Source: Actinomycetota bacterium (GTDB lineage Bacteria > Actinomycetota > Actinomycetes > Nanopelagicales > Nanopelagicaceae). Taken from it: 54,020 bases of DNA. A program made the position numbers and the translations under genes. This document shows, one piece after another, positions 33,654 to 43,939 of this stretch (the first letter of the stretch is position 1; the number at the start of each line of letters is the position of its first letter). Location: positions 1 to 54,020 of the forward strand of contig JAQBVO010000011.1 of the NCBI GenBank assembly GCA_027728065.1, written 5' to 3'. The notes under the pieces are model-generated. The model was not told where the DNA came from, made no database searches, and worked only from the letters and a program-made list of their open reading frames with translations.

Positions 33654-35528
33654 TTAGAGCTTTCGTGCCGCTTTCACTTTTTCAATATCGGCATCGGTTG
33701 CAAGGGCTGCTACGAAGGCCTCTTGTGGGACCTCAACTCGACCCACCATCTTCATGCGCTTCTTGCCCTCTTTTTGCTTCTCAAGCAGCTTGCGCTTTCG
33801 TGAGATATCTCCACCGTAACACTTAGCCAAAACATCTTTGCGAATCGCACGGATACTTTCGCGAGCGATGATTCGAGAGCCTATCGCTGCCTGAATAGGA
33901 ACTTCGAACTGTTGGCGTGGGATTAATTGGCGTAGTTTGCCGGTCATCATCACACCATAGGCATATGCCTTATCGCGGTGAACAACTGCGCTAAAGGCAT
34001 CGACGGCCTCGCCTTGTAGCAAGATATCAACCTTTACTAAGTTTCCTTCGGCATCACCCTTTTCTTCATAATCTAAGGATGCATAGCCCTTGGTACGGCC
34101 CTTTAACTGGTCAAAGAAATCAAAGACGATTTCGGCCAATGGAAGGTCGTATCTAATTTCAACGCGATCTTCAGATATGTAATCCATACCCAGTAATACT
34201 CCGCGGCGATCTTGGCACAGATCCATAATGGTTCCGATGAACTCTGATGGTGCAAGTATCGTGGATTTAACGATTGGCTCTTTAACAATTGCTACCTTGC
34301 CATCTGGAAACTCGGATGGATTAGTAACTCGAACTTCTCTTCCATCAGCCATCGTGACGTTGTAAACAACGTTCGGAGCAGTTGAGATTAAATTCAACTT
34401 ATGCTCGCGCTCTAATCGCTCGCGCACAATCTCCATATGTAAAAGACCTAAAAAGCCACAACGAAAACCAAAGCCAAGAGCGGCAGAACTCTCTGGCTCA
34501 TATACAAGAGCGGCGTCATTGAGTTGCAACTTATCTAACGCCTCGCGAAGTACGGGAAAATCTGCGCCATCTAATGGAAAAAGACCAGAGAAAACCATGG
34601 GCTTCGGATCTTTATATCCTGCTAAACCCTGCTTGGTTGGATTATTAAATGTAGTGATTGTGTCACCGACTCGTGATTGGCGAACATCTTTAACACCGGT
34701 GATTAAGTAACCTACCTCGCCCACACCCAGACCCTTGCTGGCAATTGGTTCTGGGGAGATGACTCCGACTTCCAGAGCCTCATGGCGAACACCAGTTGAA
34801 AACATCTGAATCTGTTCGCGGGGAGATAAGTGGCCATCAATTACACGGACATAGGTAACAACACCGCGATAACTGTCATAGACCGAGTCAAAGATCAATG
34901 CGCGCGCTGGTGCATTGGGATCACCCTTGGGTGCTGGAATCTGCTGAATGATTTCATCGAGAAGTTCTTTAACTCCTTCACCAGTTTTACCCGAGACTCG
35001 CAGGCAGTCTTCGGGTTCACAGCCAATAAGTTTGGCAAGCTCTGCAGCAAACTTTTCTGGTTGAGCATTTGGCAAATCAATTTTATTAAGAACCGGAATG
35101 ATTGTTAGATTGTTTTCCATCGCTAAATAAAGGTTAGCCAGCGTTTGGGCCTCGATACCTTGGGCACAATCGACAAGTAAAACTGCACCCTCGCAGGCCG
35201 CTAATGAACGGGAAACCTCATAGGTAAAATCGACGTGACCTGGTGTATCGATTAAATTCAAGATGTACTCGTCGCCATCGATCCCACTACGCCATGGCAA
35301 ACGTACGGCCTGAGATTTAATTGTGATTCCACGCTCACGCTCGATATCCATACGATCTAAATACTGCTCGCGCATATTGCGCGGATCTACTACCTCGGTA
35401 ATACCCAGCATGCGATCGGCAAGGGTGGATTTTCCGTGATCAATGTGGGCAATGATGCAAAAGTTACGAATCTGCGCCGGATTAGTTGATGCTGGTTGCG
35501 GCGCCTTAGCAAGTGAGATTGCAGGCAT
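33654..35528 (-). CDS. lepA: Elongation factor 4 (LepA)
   Basis: 624-residue translational GTPase: G1 AHIDHGKST (27-35), G3 DTPGHVDF, G4 NKIDLP, plus the LepA-specific C-terminal domain ([59 protein letters not shown]). It binds stalled or pre-translocation ribosomes. It lies 32 nt behind rpsT and is probably co-transcribed from the rpsT promoter. Confidence 0.98.
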   Translation of the reverse strand: MPAISLAKAPQPASTNPAQIRNFCIIAHIDHGKSTLADRMLGITEVVDPRNMREQYLDRMDIERERGITIKSQAVRLPWRSGIDGDEYILNLIDTPGHVDFTYEVSRSLAACEGAVLLVDCAQGIEAQTLANLYLAMENNLTIIPVLNKIDLPNAQPEKFAAELAKLIGCEPEDCLRVSGKTGEGVKELLDEIIQQIPAPKGDPNAPARALIFDSVYDSYRGVVTYVRVIDGHLSPREQIQMFSTGVRHEALEVGVISPEPIASKGLGVGEVGYLITGVKDVRQSRVGDTITTFNNPTKQGLAGYKDPKPMVFSGLFPLDGADFPVLREALDKLQLNDAALVYEPESSAALGFGFRCGFLGLLHMEIVRERLEREHKLNLISTAPNVVYNVTMADGREVRVTNPSEFPDGKVAIVKEPIVKSTILAPSEFIGTIMDLCQDRRGVLLGMDYISEDRVEIRYDLPLAEIVFDFFDQLKGRTKGYASLDYEEKGDAEGNLVKVDILLQGEAVDAFSAVVHRDKAYAYGVMMTGKLRQLIPRQQFEVPIQAAIGSRIIARESIRAIRKDVLAKCYGGDISRKRKLLEKQKEGKKRMKMVGRVEVPQEAFVAALATDADIEKVKAARKL

Positions 35529-35560
35529 TAACCTAGCCTCGCTTTAGAACCTTGGAAGAA

Positions 35561-35830
35561 TTAACGTGCGCCGGCTTTTGCGGCAGCCTTAGCCATCGAT
35601 GACTTCTTATTTGCTGCAGAGTTCTTATGCAGAACTCCCTTTTGAACTGCAACATCAAGGGCGGCAGAAGCGGTGCGAAGCTCAACCGAGATTAGAGCAG
35701 CATCACCGGCAGTTACTGCATCGCCGAATTTACGGACAGCGGTTTTGATAGATGAGCCCACAGACTTGTTGCGAAGGCGTGCCTTCTCATTGGTCTTAAC
35801 GCGCTTAATCTGAGACTTAATATTTGCCAC
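35561..35830 (-). CDS. rpsT: 30S ribosomal protein S20
   Basis: 89-residue basic protein: [23 protein letters not shown] at the N-terminus and [19 protein letters not shown] at the C-terminus, the S20 signatures. GTG start with GGAG 10 nt upstream. A well-spaced promoter lies in the 85-bp gap behind rne. Confidence 0.98.
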   Translation of the reverse strand: MANIKSQIKRVKTNEKARLRNKSVGSSIKTAVRKFGDAVTAGDAALISVELRTASAALDVAVQKGVLHKNSAANKKSSMAKAAAKAGAR

Positions 35831-35873
35831 GTGCGTGGTACTCCGGACTCTTGTAATGGGTGATGAAGGCTAA

Positions 35874-35902
35874 AGGTTACCTGCTTGAGCGCTAAGGCTC
35901 AA
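35874..35902 (-). promoter_or_regulatory. rpsT-lepA promoter
   Basis: On the minus strand, -35 TTGAGC (35897-35902), a 17-bp spacer and -10 TAACCT (35874-35879), ending about 43 nt before the rpsT GTG. The spacer also contains GCTCAA, so TTGAGC-CTTAGC-GCTCAA forms a short inverted repeat over the -35. Confidence 0.55.
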
Positions 35903-35915
35903 ATCAAGGCAGAAA

Positions 35916-37991
35916 TCATGCAGTAATAATGCCCGATGAAGAGGCCCGACGGCGTTTGCGCCCGCCGAGCTTTGCTTGCGGCTTTGCCGGCTCAACATCG
36001 GCGTTGAGTGATTCATGAAACTCGTGTTCGGTGGCATCTTTTTCATCGGCATCTTCATGCTGAGCAGATGGAGTATCTAACTGAGGCATTGGTGCCTTCA
36101 TCTTGACCGGCTCCATGTGGATATGAATTCCGCGTCCAGCACATGCATCACAGGTAGTAGAAAAGGCTTCAATCAGGCCTTGTCCAACACGCTTGCGCGT
36201 CATCTGCACTAAACCAAGGGATGTAACTTCTGCGACCTGGTGCTTTGTGCGATCGCGACCAAGGGATTCAACTAAACGGCGCAAAACCATTTCACGGTTT
36301 GACTCAAGAATCATATCGATGAAGTCGATGACAACGATTCCACCTAAGTCGCGAAGACGTAGTTGGCGTGCAATCTCTTCGGCCGCCTCTAAATTATTTT
36401 TGGTTACAGTCTCTTCAAGATTTCCACCCTTACCGATGAACTTGCCGGTGTTAACATCGACGACGATCATCGCCTCTGTACGATCTATTACTAGCGATCC
36501 ACCTGAAGGTAGATATACCTTGCGATCAAAGGCCTTTGCTAACTGCTCTTCGACGCGGAAATCTGTAAAGAGATCGCCGGTGCCTGTGTACTTTTCAATC
36601 TTGGCTGTGAGCTCTGGTGCGATAAAGCCGAGATAGCTTGTAACTTCATCCCATGCGCTTGTACCTTGCACAGTTAACTTGCGGAAATCCTCATTAAAGA
36701 TATCGCGAATAACACGTACTGCAAGATCTGGCTCTTGATATAGCGAGGCTGGTGAATGAAAGTTGGAGTTCTGACTCTTTGCATAGATCTCATCCCACTG
36801 CGCTTTAAGACGGGCGACATCACTTGTTAAATCCTCTTCACTCACACCTTCGGCTGCGGTACGAACAATGACACCCGCGCTCTCTGGAATAAGATTCTTC
36901 AAGATAGCTTTTAAGCGTGTTCGCTCACTCTCTGGAAGTCGCTTTGAAATTCCTGACATTCCCCCGCCTGGAACAAAGACAACATAGCGTCCTGGAAGTG
37001 AAATCTGGCTTGTAAGGCGAGCGCCCTTCTGGCCAATTGGATCTTTAGTAACTTGAACGACAACGCTTTGTCCGCTCTTTAAAACTGTCTCGATCTTACG
37101 TGGTTCAGACTCTGAAATTCCTGCAGCATCCCAGTTAACCTCACCAGCGTACAAAACAGCGTTACGTCCCTTGCCGATATCGACGAAGGCTGCCTCCATA
37201 GATGGCAATACATTTTGAACGCGCCCTAAATAGACGTTTCCTACATACGAAATGTTGCTATTACGGTTCACATAATGCTCGACCATGATGCCATCTTCGA
37301 TAACTGCAATCTGTGTGCGATCTGCAATCTGCCGAACAAGCATCTCTCGATCAACATTTTCGCGACGGGCTAGGAATTCACCATCTGTGATGAGCGTTCC
37401 ACGCTTGCGATATGGCTCGCGATACTCACTGCGTCCGCCACGTTCATTGCGATCGCGACGGCGGCTACCTCGTTCAGATCTATCGGCTCGCTCGCTGCGT
37501 GCAGCTCGCGCTGGGCGCGCACGAACCTCTCGGACTTTAACAACGGTTACTACGCCATCTTCTTCAATGCTCTCTCCGGGAGTAACTCCATCGCTACCTG
37601 CTACGCGACGGCGACGGCGGCGGTGTGTTGAACTCTCGCCCGACTCTTCACTTGCATCTTGGCCTGTCACTTCAGTGCTAGCTGTGCCTTCGCCACCTGG
37701 CTTGCGCCGTCCACGTCCACCACGACGGCGACGGCGGTTACGGTTGGCGCGATCTTCACTCTCTGTAGATCCATCGGCTGCAGCGGCTTTGACTATCTCA
37801 GGGGCCGGCTCTGGTTTTTTACGCGTTGACTTCTCGACGGGCTTGTCCGGGGCTGCTTGAAAAATTGGAACTGGAACGGCTTTTTTGCGAAGCGCCTTCT
37901 TCGGCTCTTCTATAGGGCTTTCCTTGCTCTCTGCTTTTGCAGATACTTTCTTAACCGCACGCTTGCGCGGTGTTTTAGGCTCAATAGCCAT
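35916..37991 (-). CDS. rne: Ribonuclease E/G
   Basis: 691-residue endoribonuclease. The first 200 or so residues are a charged, low-complexity extension rich in Lys, Pro and Arg (NRRRRRGGRGRRK, THRRRRRRVAG), typical of actinobacterial RNase E and probably an RNA/degradosome tether. The catalytic core follows: S1 domain (ISYVGNVYLGRVQNVLPSMEAAFVDIG), metal-binding region MIVVDVNTGKFIGKGGNLEETV and GGIVVIDFIDM, and the zinc-link CDACAGRG. Shine-Dalgarno AGAGGA before ATG. Downstream is rpsT and not the usual rplU-rpmA-obg. Confidence 0.96.
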   Translation of the reverse strand: MAIEPKTPRKRAVKKVSAKAESKESPIEEPKKALRKKAVPVPIFQAAPDKPVEKSTRKKPEPAPEIVKAAAADGSTESEDRANRNRRRRRGGRGRRKPGGEGTASTEVTGQDASEESGESSTHRRRRRRVAGSDGVTPGESIEEDGVVTVVKVREVRARPARAARSERADRSERGSRRRDRNERGGRSEYREPYRKRGTLITDGEFLARRENVDREMLVRQIADRTQIAVIEDGIMVEHYVNRNSNISYVGNVYLGRVQNVLPSMEAAFVDIGKGRNAVLYAGEVNWDAAGISESEPRKIETVLKSGQSVVVQVTKDPIGQKGARLTSQISLPGRYVVFVPGGGMSGISKRLPESERTRLKAILKNLIPESAGVIVRTAAEGVSEEDLTSDVARLKAQWDEIYAKSQNSNFHSPASLYQEPDLAVRVIRDIFNEDFRKLTVQGTSAWDEVTSYLGFIAPELTAKIEKYTGTGDLFTDFRVEEQLAKAFDRKVYLPSGGSLVIDRTEAMIVVDVNTGKFIGKGGNLEETVTKNNLEAAEEIARQLRLRDLGGIVVIDFIDMILESNREMVLRRLVESLGRDRTKHQVAEVTSLGLVQMTRKRVGQGLIEAFSTTCDACAGRGIHIHMEPVKMKAPMPQLDTPSAQHEDADEKDATEHEFHESLNADVEPAKPQAKLGGRKRRRASSSGIITA

Positions 37992-38176
37992 GGCACCAAA
38001 TCCTCTATGCGCTTATTAAAAAGCGCTTCTATGTAAAAAAATCCCTTTTAGGTTTTTTTAAATACCTGTCCGCGCTGGGCTTTTGCCGCGAAGGATTCGC
38101 GAGCCGCGCTGAACTGTTGCCCTAAGTATGACAGAGAGGGGGGAAATTACCTAGTTGAGCCTCCCATGAGCGGATT
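37992..38176 (-). promoter_or_regulatory. Structured rne leader / rodA-rne spacer
   Basis: 185-bp spacer. Near the start codon is a perfect hairpin GCGCTT-N6-AAGCGC (38009-38026). Farther upstream is CGCGAA-N3-TTCGCG (38087-38101), flanked by two direct copies of CAGCGCGG. Between them, AT-rich 38035-38059 can fold into an imperfect A-run/T-run hairpin ending in T7, which might act as a weak terminator behind rodA or an attenuator before rne. RNase E leaders are autoregulated in enterobacteria; a similar role here is inference. No clear promoter is visible. Confidence 0.4.
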
Positions 38177-39337
38177 TTAGCCTTTGGAGCGGGCGTGGAC
38201 GTTCTGCAGGAGCCCGAAGCCAATCAAGGTGGCAAACATCGAGGAGCCACCATAAGAGATGAACGGCAGTGGCACTCCTGTCATCGGCATAAGACCCAAA
38301 GTCATTCCGATATTTTCAAAGATCTGAAAAGCAAACCAGCCGATGATACCAGTAGTCACAAGACGCCCAAATGGATCACTCGTACGTCGAGCAATTGCAA
38401 AGGCCCGCATCAATATTAATAGATATAAAAAGATAATAAGTCCGCCGCCTAAAAATCCAAGCTCTTCCCCGGCAACTGTAAAGATAAAGTCGGTCTGTTG
38501 CTCTGGAACAAAGCGGCCATTGGTCTGTGGGCCGTTAAATAAGCCCTTTCCAATGAGTCCGCCAGAACCTATGGCAATGCGTGCTTGCCGCAGTTGATAA
38601 CCAGTACCTTGTGTATCTGCCGTTGGATCTACAAATGTTTGTAAGCGGTTGAGTTGGTATTGACTTATTACACCTGTCTTCGTTGCAACGACTGCGACCA
38701 ATATGGCCAGTATCAATAACCCTATAACCCAGCGCGATGATGCACCTGATACCGCGATAATTGTTATGACGGAAGCACTAATGATAAACGCTGTCCCCAT
38801 GTCGGGCTGGCGAATAATAAGTAGAACAGGTATTGCGGCAATAACGAGGGCCTGTAGTAGATCGGAAGTTTCGGGTTTGTTACTGTCGTGACTTCGCTCC
38901 GATAGCAACATCGACATTCCAACAATAATTGCGATCTTAGCTAACTCTGCTGGTTGAATCTGAAAACCCCCAGGTAAGGAAATCCATGCCCGCGCACCAT
39001 TGATGGAGGTACCAAGACCCGGGATTAAAACTATTATTAAGCCAAGTACACCCAGACCCCAAAAAATCGGTATATATGCCCGCAGTAAGCGATAGTCAAT
39101 GAGAGTAGTGCCATAAGCAAGTAGTGTACCGATTGCAATGTTGATAACGTGACGTTTTAAGTAAAACTGAGGATCTAAGCCATTGCGCGCATACCAATCG
39201 CGTGTAGCTGCATATACCAACAAAGTTCCAATAATGAGTAAAAGTGCAACGGCCGTAGTTAGTACTGGATCAGATCCGTGAAAGATTGAGAAGCGGCGAT
39301 GTTGATATAGACCTCGGCGCACAGAGATTTGGCTCAT
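38177..39337 (-). CDS. rodA: Rod-shape SEDS peptidoglycan glycosyltransferase RodA
   Basis: 386-residue SEDS-family polytopic protein with about ten membrane helices. It contains IPGLGTSINGARAWISLPGGFQIQPAELAKIA, RQPDMGTAF, FVPEQQTDFIFTVAGEELGF and GVPLPFISYGGSSM, all SEDS signatures. It polymerises glycan strands with the PBP2 encoded just before it (4-nt overlap). The mreB-mreC-mreD-mrdA-rodA order marks it as RodA and not FtsW. Confidence 0.94.
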   Translation of the reverse strand: MSQISVRRGLYQHRRFSIFHGSDPVLTTAVALLLIIGTLLVYAATRDWYARNGLDPQFYLKRHVINIAIGTLLAYGTTLIDYRLLRAYIPIFWGLGVLGLIIVLIPGLGTSINGARAWISLPGGFQIQPAELAKIAIIVGMSMLLSERSHDSNKPETSDLLQALVIAAIPVLLIIRQPDMGTAFIISASVITIIAVSGASSRWVIGLLILAILVAVVATKTGVISQYQLNRLQTFVDPTADTQGTGYQLRQARIAIGSGGLIGKGLFNGPQTNGRFVPEQQTDFIFTVAGEELGFLGGGLIIFLYLLILMRAFAIARRTSDPFGRLVTTGIIGWFAFQIFENIGMTLGLMPMTGVPLPFISYGGSSMFATLIGFGLLQNVHARSKG

Positions 39338-41424
39338 GGGGCTACCCTAGGCTTTGTTGCCGGAGAAATCTTTGGCAGTTTGATCGGTGGTTTTCCATCT
39401 GGAAATATCGCCGCTCCTGGCACAACTTTATTTCCCTTTACACCGAAAAGTGTTTCGTAAATATTTCGAACTCCCACTCCCGATGTTGATGCACCGAATC
39501 CACCCTGGCTTACCATCATGACAACGGCGTAGCGTGGTTTATTACTTGGTGCATAGGATGCAAACCATGAGGTGTTATCTTTCAGCGAGCCATTTAAGTT
39601 ACGACCAAAGACTTCTGCCGTACCAGTTTTGCCACTGATTGGAATTGGAAAACCCGCAAAGGCTCCAGTGCCAGTTCCTGCAACAACTACTTCGCGTAGT
39701 GCCCCACGCAAGAAATCTATCGTTTCCTTAGATGCACTTAATGTGCCTAACTTTTCAGGCTTCATTGTTTTAACAACCGTGCCATCTGTCTTAACAATCG
39801 CCTTGCCGACCATCATCTGCCAGATTGTTCCACCATTGCCAATCGCTGCATACATCTGGGCCAATTTAAGTGGTGTCACAACTGTCTCGCCCTGGCCAAT
39901 AGAGAAGTTAACGGCATCTCCTGCGCGAACCTTGTCTCCATCAACGCAGTTCTCTTTTGCAAGAAGTATGAGGAAGGGTGTCTGTTGTGCTTTTGTCGCA
40001 CGTTCTTTGTAGTTACAGTAGAAATCTTTGTTCTGCTGATACCAACTCTTTTTATAAGCGCGATTTGCCAAGCGAGATGATGATTCAGAGGGTAGATCAA
40101 CGCCCACTTTCTGCGTGAAATTAAAACTCGCTGCGGCTTTAAAGAAGTAGTCATTGGGGTTTGATTTCGGACTAAGACCACCATCGCGTAGCCATTCATC
40201 GAATGCGATGCGATACCAAACTGTGTCACATGAGACCGCAATCATCTTCTTTAAACTCATAGTTCCCTGAGATTTACTTTCGAAGTTTTGAAATAAACGC
40301 GTTCCAACCTGTAGCTCAGATGGACATTTATAGGATGCGTTGAGGTTATAGCCGGCAGATGCCGCCGCGATTACCGAGACAGACTTAAATGTCGATGCAG
40401 GTGCATATAGGCCTTGCAGTGCACGCGAAAGAGCTGGTACCGCTTTTTTTTCACTAAAGAGATCTGATGCCTGCGCAACCGTTAAGCCCTTTTCAAATAT
40501 ATTTGGATCATATGTTGGATATGAGGCAATCGCCAATATCTGGCCATTTCTAACATCCATGACGACTGCAGCTCCTGAATCAGATGTATAGCCATTTGCG
40601 CGTCCACGTAGCACTGCATCGGCTAATGCAGTCTCAGTGGCAGCCTGTAAGCGCACATCGAGTGATGTCACTAAGTGATCACCTGCAACGGGAGGGGTAT
40701 TTTGTCTTTGCGAAGTAATCGCCTCTTTGCGATCGACGATTAAGGTGCGGATACCAGGAATACCGCGCAGAAATGAATCATAGACAATCTCTAAACCAGA
40801 TTTGCCGATGGATTCACTTCGAAAGAAATTCTTGCCGTTTTCTCCAGAGAGATCCTCTTCTGTGAGTGGACCGACATAACCAAGTACGTGGGCTGCGTTT
40901 ACTCCGACAGTTCCAGGATAGTTTCTGATTGCAATAGGTTGTGCATCTATACCTGGAAATTGATCTGAGTTCTCAACAATTTGTAGCGCAACATCTGGAT
41001 CTGCAGATTTAGTAATTGGTATTGGTTGATAGCGCGAACCCGTCCAACAGCCCGCCCTTTGGCCTGTAGGTAACTCCCCGCACAAGCGTGTATTGCGATA
41101 AACATTGGCGTACTGCAGTTTCAATAATCTGCTCAATCTGGCCATTACTGCAACACCTTTGTCTGGCTGCTTATCTATGGCGATTCGGTCGATCGTTATA
41201 GCCAATCCCACCTTATTTAGAGCCAAGGGCACTCCAGATGAGTCAACAATTAATCCTCGTGTAGCTGGAGATACAACATCGCGACTTTGAATACTTAACG
41301 CTGCATCACGATAAGTGGGGCCCATTGCGATTTGTAGATAAAAGAGACGACCCAATAGTGCCACCATGAGTGAAACAATCAAGATCTGTACTACAAGCAA
41401 ACTAAGACGTGAGCGTTGGTTCAT
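39334..41424 (-). CDS. mrdA: Penicillin-binding protein 2 (elongasome transpeptidase)
   Basis: 696-residue class B PBP. One N-terminal membrane anchor (about residues 8-30), a pedestal/dimerisation domain, and a transpeptidase domain with the SxxK serine in YAPASTFKSVSV, then the KTG motif in ISGKTGTAEVFG. A Pro/Lys-rich tail ends the protein. It cross-links lateral wall peptidoglycan with RodA. It overlaps mreD and rodA by 4 nt each. A segment with several Cys around residues 400-490 (YCNY, ENCVDG) is unusual but not disabling. Confidence 0.93.
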   Translation of the reverse strand: MNQRSRLSLLVVQILIVSLMVALLGRLFYLQIAMGPTYRDAALSIQSRDVVSPATRGLIVDSSGVPLALNKVGLAITIDRIAIDKQPDKGVAVMARLSRLLKLQYANVYRNTRLCGELPTGQRAGCWTGSRYQPIPITKSADPDVALQIVENSDQFPGIDAQPIAIRNYPGTVGVNAAHVLGYVGPLTEEDLSGENGKNFFRSESIGKSGLEIVYDSFLRGIPGIRTLIVDRKEAITSQRQNTPPVAGDHLVTSLDVRLQAATETALADAVLRGRANGYTSDSGAAVVMDVRNGQILAIASYPTYDPNIFEKGLTVAQASDLFSEKKAVPALSRALQGLYAPASTFKSVSVIAAASAGYNLNASYKCPSELQVGTRLFQNFESKSQGTMSLKKMIAVSCDTVWYRIAFDEWLRDGGLSPKSNPNDYFFKAAASFNFTQKVGVDLPSESSSRLANRAYKKSWYQQNKDFYCNYKERATKAQQTPFLILLAKENCVDGDKVRAGDAVNFSIGQGETVVTPLKLAQMYAAIGNGGTIWQMMVGKAIVKTDGTVVKTMKPEKLGTLSASKETIDFLRGALREVVVAGTGTGAFAGFPIPISGKTGTAEVFGRNLNGSLKDNTSWFASYAPSNKPRYAVVMMVSQGGFGASTSGVGVRNIYETLFGVKGNKVVPGAAIFPDGKPPIKLPKISPATKPRVAP

Positions 41425-41942
41425 ATCGCCGACCGAGTATTAAATGTAAAAGCATGTAGACGAGAAAATAGAGGCAGTACAATCGGTGTTACTACTAAAC
41501 TCCATATGAAAATGCCAACAAGCGTGATCAAAACCTGTTCAGAATCTCCACTGGCAACGCCTAATAGAGCGCCAGTAATTACATAGAATAATTCAACAAA
41601 GAAAATGGTAACTGTCGTCAAGAAAGTAAATCCCAAGGGGTTGCTCGATAAGCTCTCATTTCCAGAGCCCAAATATGAAACTGCATAGCAAGCAACGATC
41701 ATTAATAGGGTCCATTGACCGATTAGTCCAGCCGAACTTGGTGAGAGATCCATTAATAACCCTGCCATGAATCCCCCAAGAGCGGCGATTTTTGGTGAAC
41801 TCAAAATCGCCCAGATAAGAGAAAAAATCAGAAAGAGTGAGAAGCCTCCACCAAAGAAGCGAAACTGATTGACTACTGCCTCTTGGATGATATATACGGC
41901 AAAAAAAATTGAGAGAGCGATAGGAAATTGGCGCGTAATCAT
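41421..41942 (-). CDS. mreD: Rod-shape protein MreD
   Basis: 173-residue hydrophobic protein with five or so membrane segments, between mreC and mrdA. Sequence conservation in MreD is low, so the call rests on size, topology (AALGGFMAGLLMDLSPSSAGLIGQWTL is a typical MreD stretch) and gene order. It bridges MreC and the PBP2/RodA pair in the elongation machinery. Confidence 0.88.
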   Translation of the reverse strand: MITRQFPIALSIFFAVYIIQEAVVNQFRFFGGGFSLFLIFSLIWAILSSPKIAALGGFMAGLLMDLSPSSAGLIGQWTLLMIVACYAVSYLGSGNESLSSNPLGFTFLTTVTIFFVELFYVITGALLGVASGDSEQVLITLVGIFIWSLVVTPIVLPLFSRLHAFTFNTRSAI

Positions 41943-41948
41943 GTGAGG

Positions 41949-42872
41949 TTAATTTGTTGGCGTCGGTGAAGGTGTCACATAGACAGTCACGGTAGGGGTC
42001 GGGGTTGGTTGTGGTTTTGTTGGGACAAGCGCATCGCCCGGATTTCTTACAGGTGAACCCACAACTACTGCGACCACACCTAGCGCGTTAAAATCTGTAT
42101 AGAGGTGAACCGTTGCACTCTGGGCAACTGCACCTGCCGAGTTATCGACGGCGGTTATGTACCCCACAGGCACGCCTGGTACGAATGGCCGGTTAGCAAC
42201 ACTGCCGAGCGAGAGCAAAACATCGCCCACTTGGAGAGTAGTTAAGTTATCGATTAATTGCAGGCTGGCAGAGCGATTTCCGCGGCCAGAAAGGATTCCA
42301 ATCTGCTGACTGCCTGCAACACGGATGCCGATTCGAAATGATGGATCGGTGGCTAAGGATATTAACGCTGAATTTGAATATACATCTTTTACAACTCCTG
42401 CAATTCCAAACTCTGACAAGACCATCATATTGCGTTTAATTCCAGCATTTGATCCAGAATCGATTGTGATTGTCTGTGCAAATGACTGACTCGAGCCCTG
42501 ACTTATAACGCGAGCATTAACTACTTTAAACCCTGCAGTACCTGCTAAATCCAAAATGGTTTTTAATTGATCCAACTGTGCATCGGCATTTTTTCGATTA
42601 AGTAGCTCAGTTTGTAACTTTGCATTATCGGCACGCAGTCTTTCAATCTGGCTACGTGTACGCCCCAAATGAGTTACATCTGAAAAGAATTCTTTGATGG
42701 GGGTTAGAACAACATTTCCTGCACGCTGAAAAGGCGAGAGAACTGTTTGGCTTGCCGCCCTTGCCCCTTGTAGTACACCGACTCCACGTAGATCTAAGGT
42801 AATCAAGAAGAGCGCCGTTACGATAAGGATGATTAAGGGTAGTCGAGCGCTGCCTGCACCGGCCTTACGCAT
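41949..42872 (-). CDS. mreC: Rod-shape protein MreC
   Basis: 307-residue bitopic protein: one N-terminal membrane helix (LPLIILIVTALFLITLDL), a coiled coil about residues 65-100 (IERLRADNAKLQTELLNRK), then the beta-barrel periplasmic domain (RVISQGSSQSFAQTITIDSGSNAGIKRNM; GRGNRSASLQLI). The C-terminus is a Pro/Thr-rich tail (TPTPTVTVYVTPSPTPTN), probably a wall-spanning linker. It is 12 nt behind mreB. Confidence 0.95.
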   Translation of the reverse strand: MRKAGAGSARLPLIILIVTALFLITLDLRGVGVLQGARAASQTVLSPFQRAGNVVLTPIKEFFSDVTHLGRTRSQIERLRADNAKLQTELLNRKNADAQLDQLKTILDLAGTAGFKVVNARVISQGSSQSFAQTITIDSGSNAGIKRNMMVLSEFGIAGVVKDVYSNSALISLATDPSFRIGIRVAGSQQIGILSGRGNRSASLQLIDNLTTLQVGDVLLSLGSVANRPFVPGVPVGYITAVDNSAGAVAQSATVHLYTDFNALGVVAVVVGSPVRNPGDALVPTKPQPTPTPTVTVYVTPSPTPTN

Positions 42873-42884
42873 CTCTTAAACGCC

Positions 42885-43922
42885 CTATCGACGTGGTTCG
42901 GAGATTAAAACCTTCTCTAAGGCTTCAAACTCTTCGATGCACTTACCGGAGCCTTCAACAACAGCCTCTAATGGACGCTCTGCCAGGTGGATCGGCATTC
43001 CAGTCTCTTTGCGCAAACGTTCATCAAGACCTTTAAGTAATGCACCTCCTCCAGTTAATACGATTCCACGATCCATGAGATCTGAAGCTAACTCGGGAGG
43101 AGTCTTATCGAGCGTGCCCTTTACTGCGTTAACAATCGCGTTAACTGGCTCTTCAATCGCTTTGCGAATCTCGGCGGCTGAAACAACGATTGTCTTTGGA
43201 AGACCTGTTGTTAGATCGCGGCCACGAATCTCGGCGTCGTTCTCGCCGGCTAGTGGATATGCCGAACCAATCGCCATCTTAATCTCCTCGGCGGTGCGCT
43301 CTCCCAAAAGTAGTGAGAATTCGCGCTTAACCCAGTTAATAATCGAATGATCGAGCTCGTCGCCGCCGACACGAATTGATAGTGAACAAACGACTCCGCC
43401 TAGAGAGATAACTGCGACCTCGGTTGTGCCGCCGCCGATATCAACGACCATATTTCCAGTTGGTTCGTGGATTGGAAGTCCGGCACCGATAGCTGCAGCC
43501 ATGGGCTCCTCAATAATATAAACCTTGCGAGCCCCTGCAGCATATGCAGCATCTTTTACTGCGCGTTGTTCAACACCTGTGATACCTGATGGAACACATA
43601 CGACGATGCGCGGCTTAGCTAAGTAGCGACGGCGGTGAACTTTTTGAATAAAATAACGCAACATGCGTTCGGTAGTTTCAAAGTCTGCGATAACGCCATC
43701 CTTGAGCGGACGGATTGCGACAATATTTCCTGGAGTACGGCCAATCATTTTTTTGGCTTCTAAGCCGACGGCTAAAATTCCACCAGTATCTTGATTCACC
43801 GCTACAACAGATGGCTCATTAAGGACAATTCCACGTCCACGCACATAAACAAGCGTGTTAGCCGTTCCAAGATCTACGGCCATGTCACGTCCGATAAATG
43901 ACATCTTATTTTGTCTGCTCAT
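42885..43922 (-). CDS. mreB: Rod-shape actin homologue MreB
   Basis: 345-residue bacterial actin: [28 protein letters not shown] (phosphate 1), [21 protein letters not shown] (phosphate 2) and [17 protein letters not shown] (adenosine motif). It polymerises under the membrane and directs RodA/PBP2. Shine-Dalgarno GGAG before the ATG; an in-frame ATG 18 nt downstream is an alternative start. Presence of the full mre operon predicts rod or curved cells. Confidence 0.97.
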   Translation of the reverse strand: MSRQNKMSFIGRDMAVDLGTANTLVYVRGRGIVLNEPSVVAVNQDTGGILAVGLEAKKMIGRTPGNIVAIRPLKDGVIADFETTERMLRYFIQKVHRRRYLAKPRIVVCVPSGITGVEQRAVKDAAYAAGARKVYIIEEPMAAAIGAGLPIHEPTGNMVVDIGGGTTEVAVISLGGVVCSLSIRVGGDELDHSIINWVKREFSLLLGERTAEEIKMAIGSAYPLAGENDAEIRGRDLTTGLPKTIVVSAAEIRKAIEEPVNAIVNAVKGTLDKTPPELASDLMDRGIVLTGGGALLKGLDERLRKETGMPIHLAERPLEAVVEGSGKCIEEFEALEKVLISEPRR

Positions 43923-43939
43923 GCTGGTGTGCTCCTTGA

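Noticed and set aside
35882-35902. TTGAGC/GCTCAA hairpin as a terminator for rne
   Set aside because: No T-run follows on the minus strand, and the element fits better as the -35 region of an rpsT promoter with 17-bp spacing.
37285-37860. 191-codon plus-strand ORF rich in Arg and Ser
   Set aside because: It is the antisense of the Arg-rich N-terminal extension of rne; composition explains the open frame and it has no recognisable domain.
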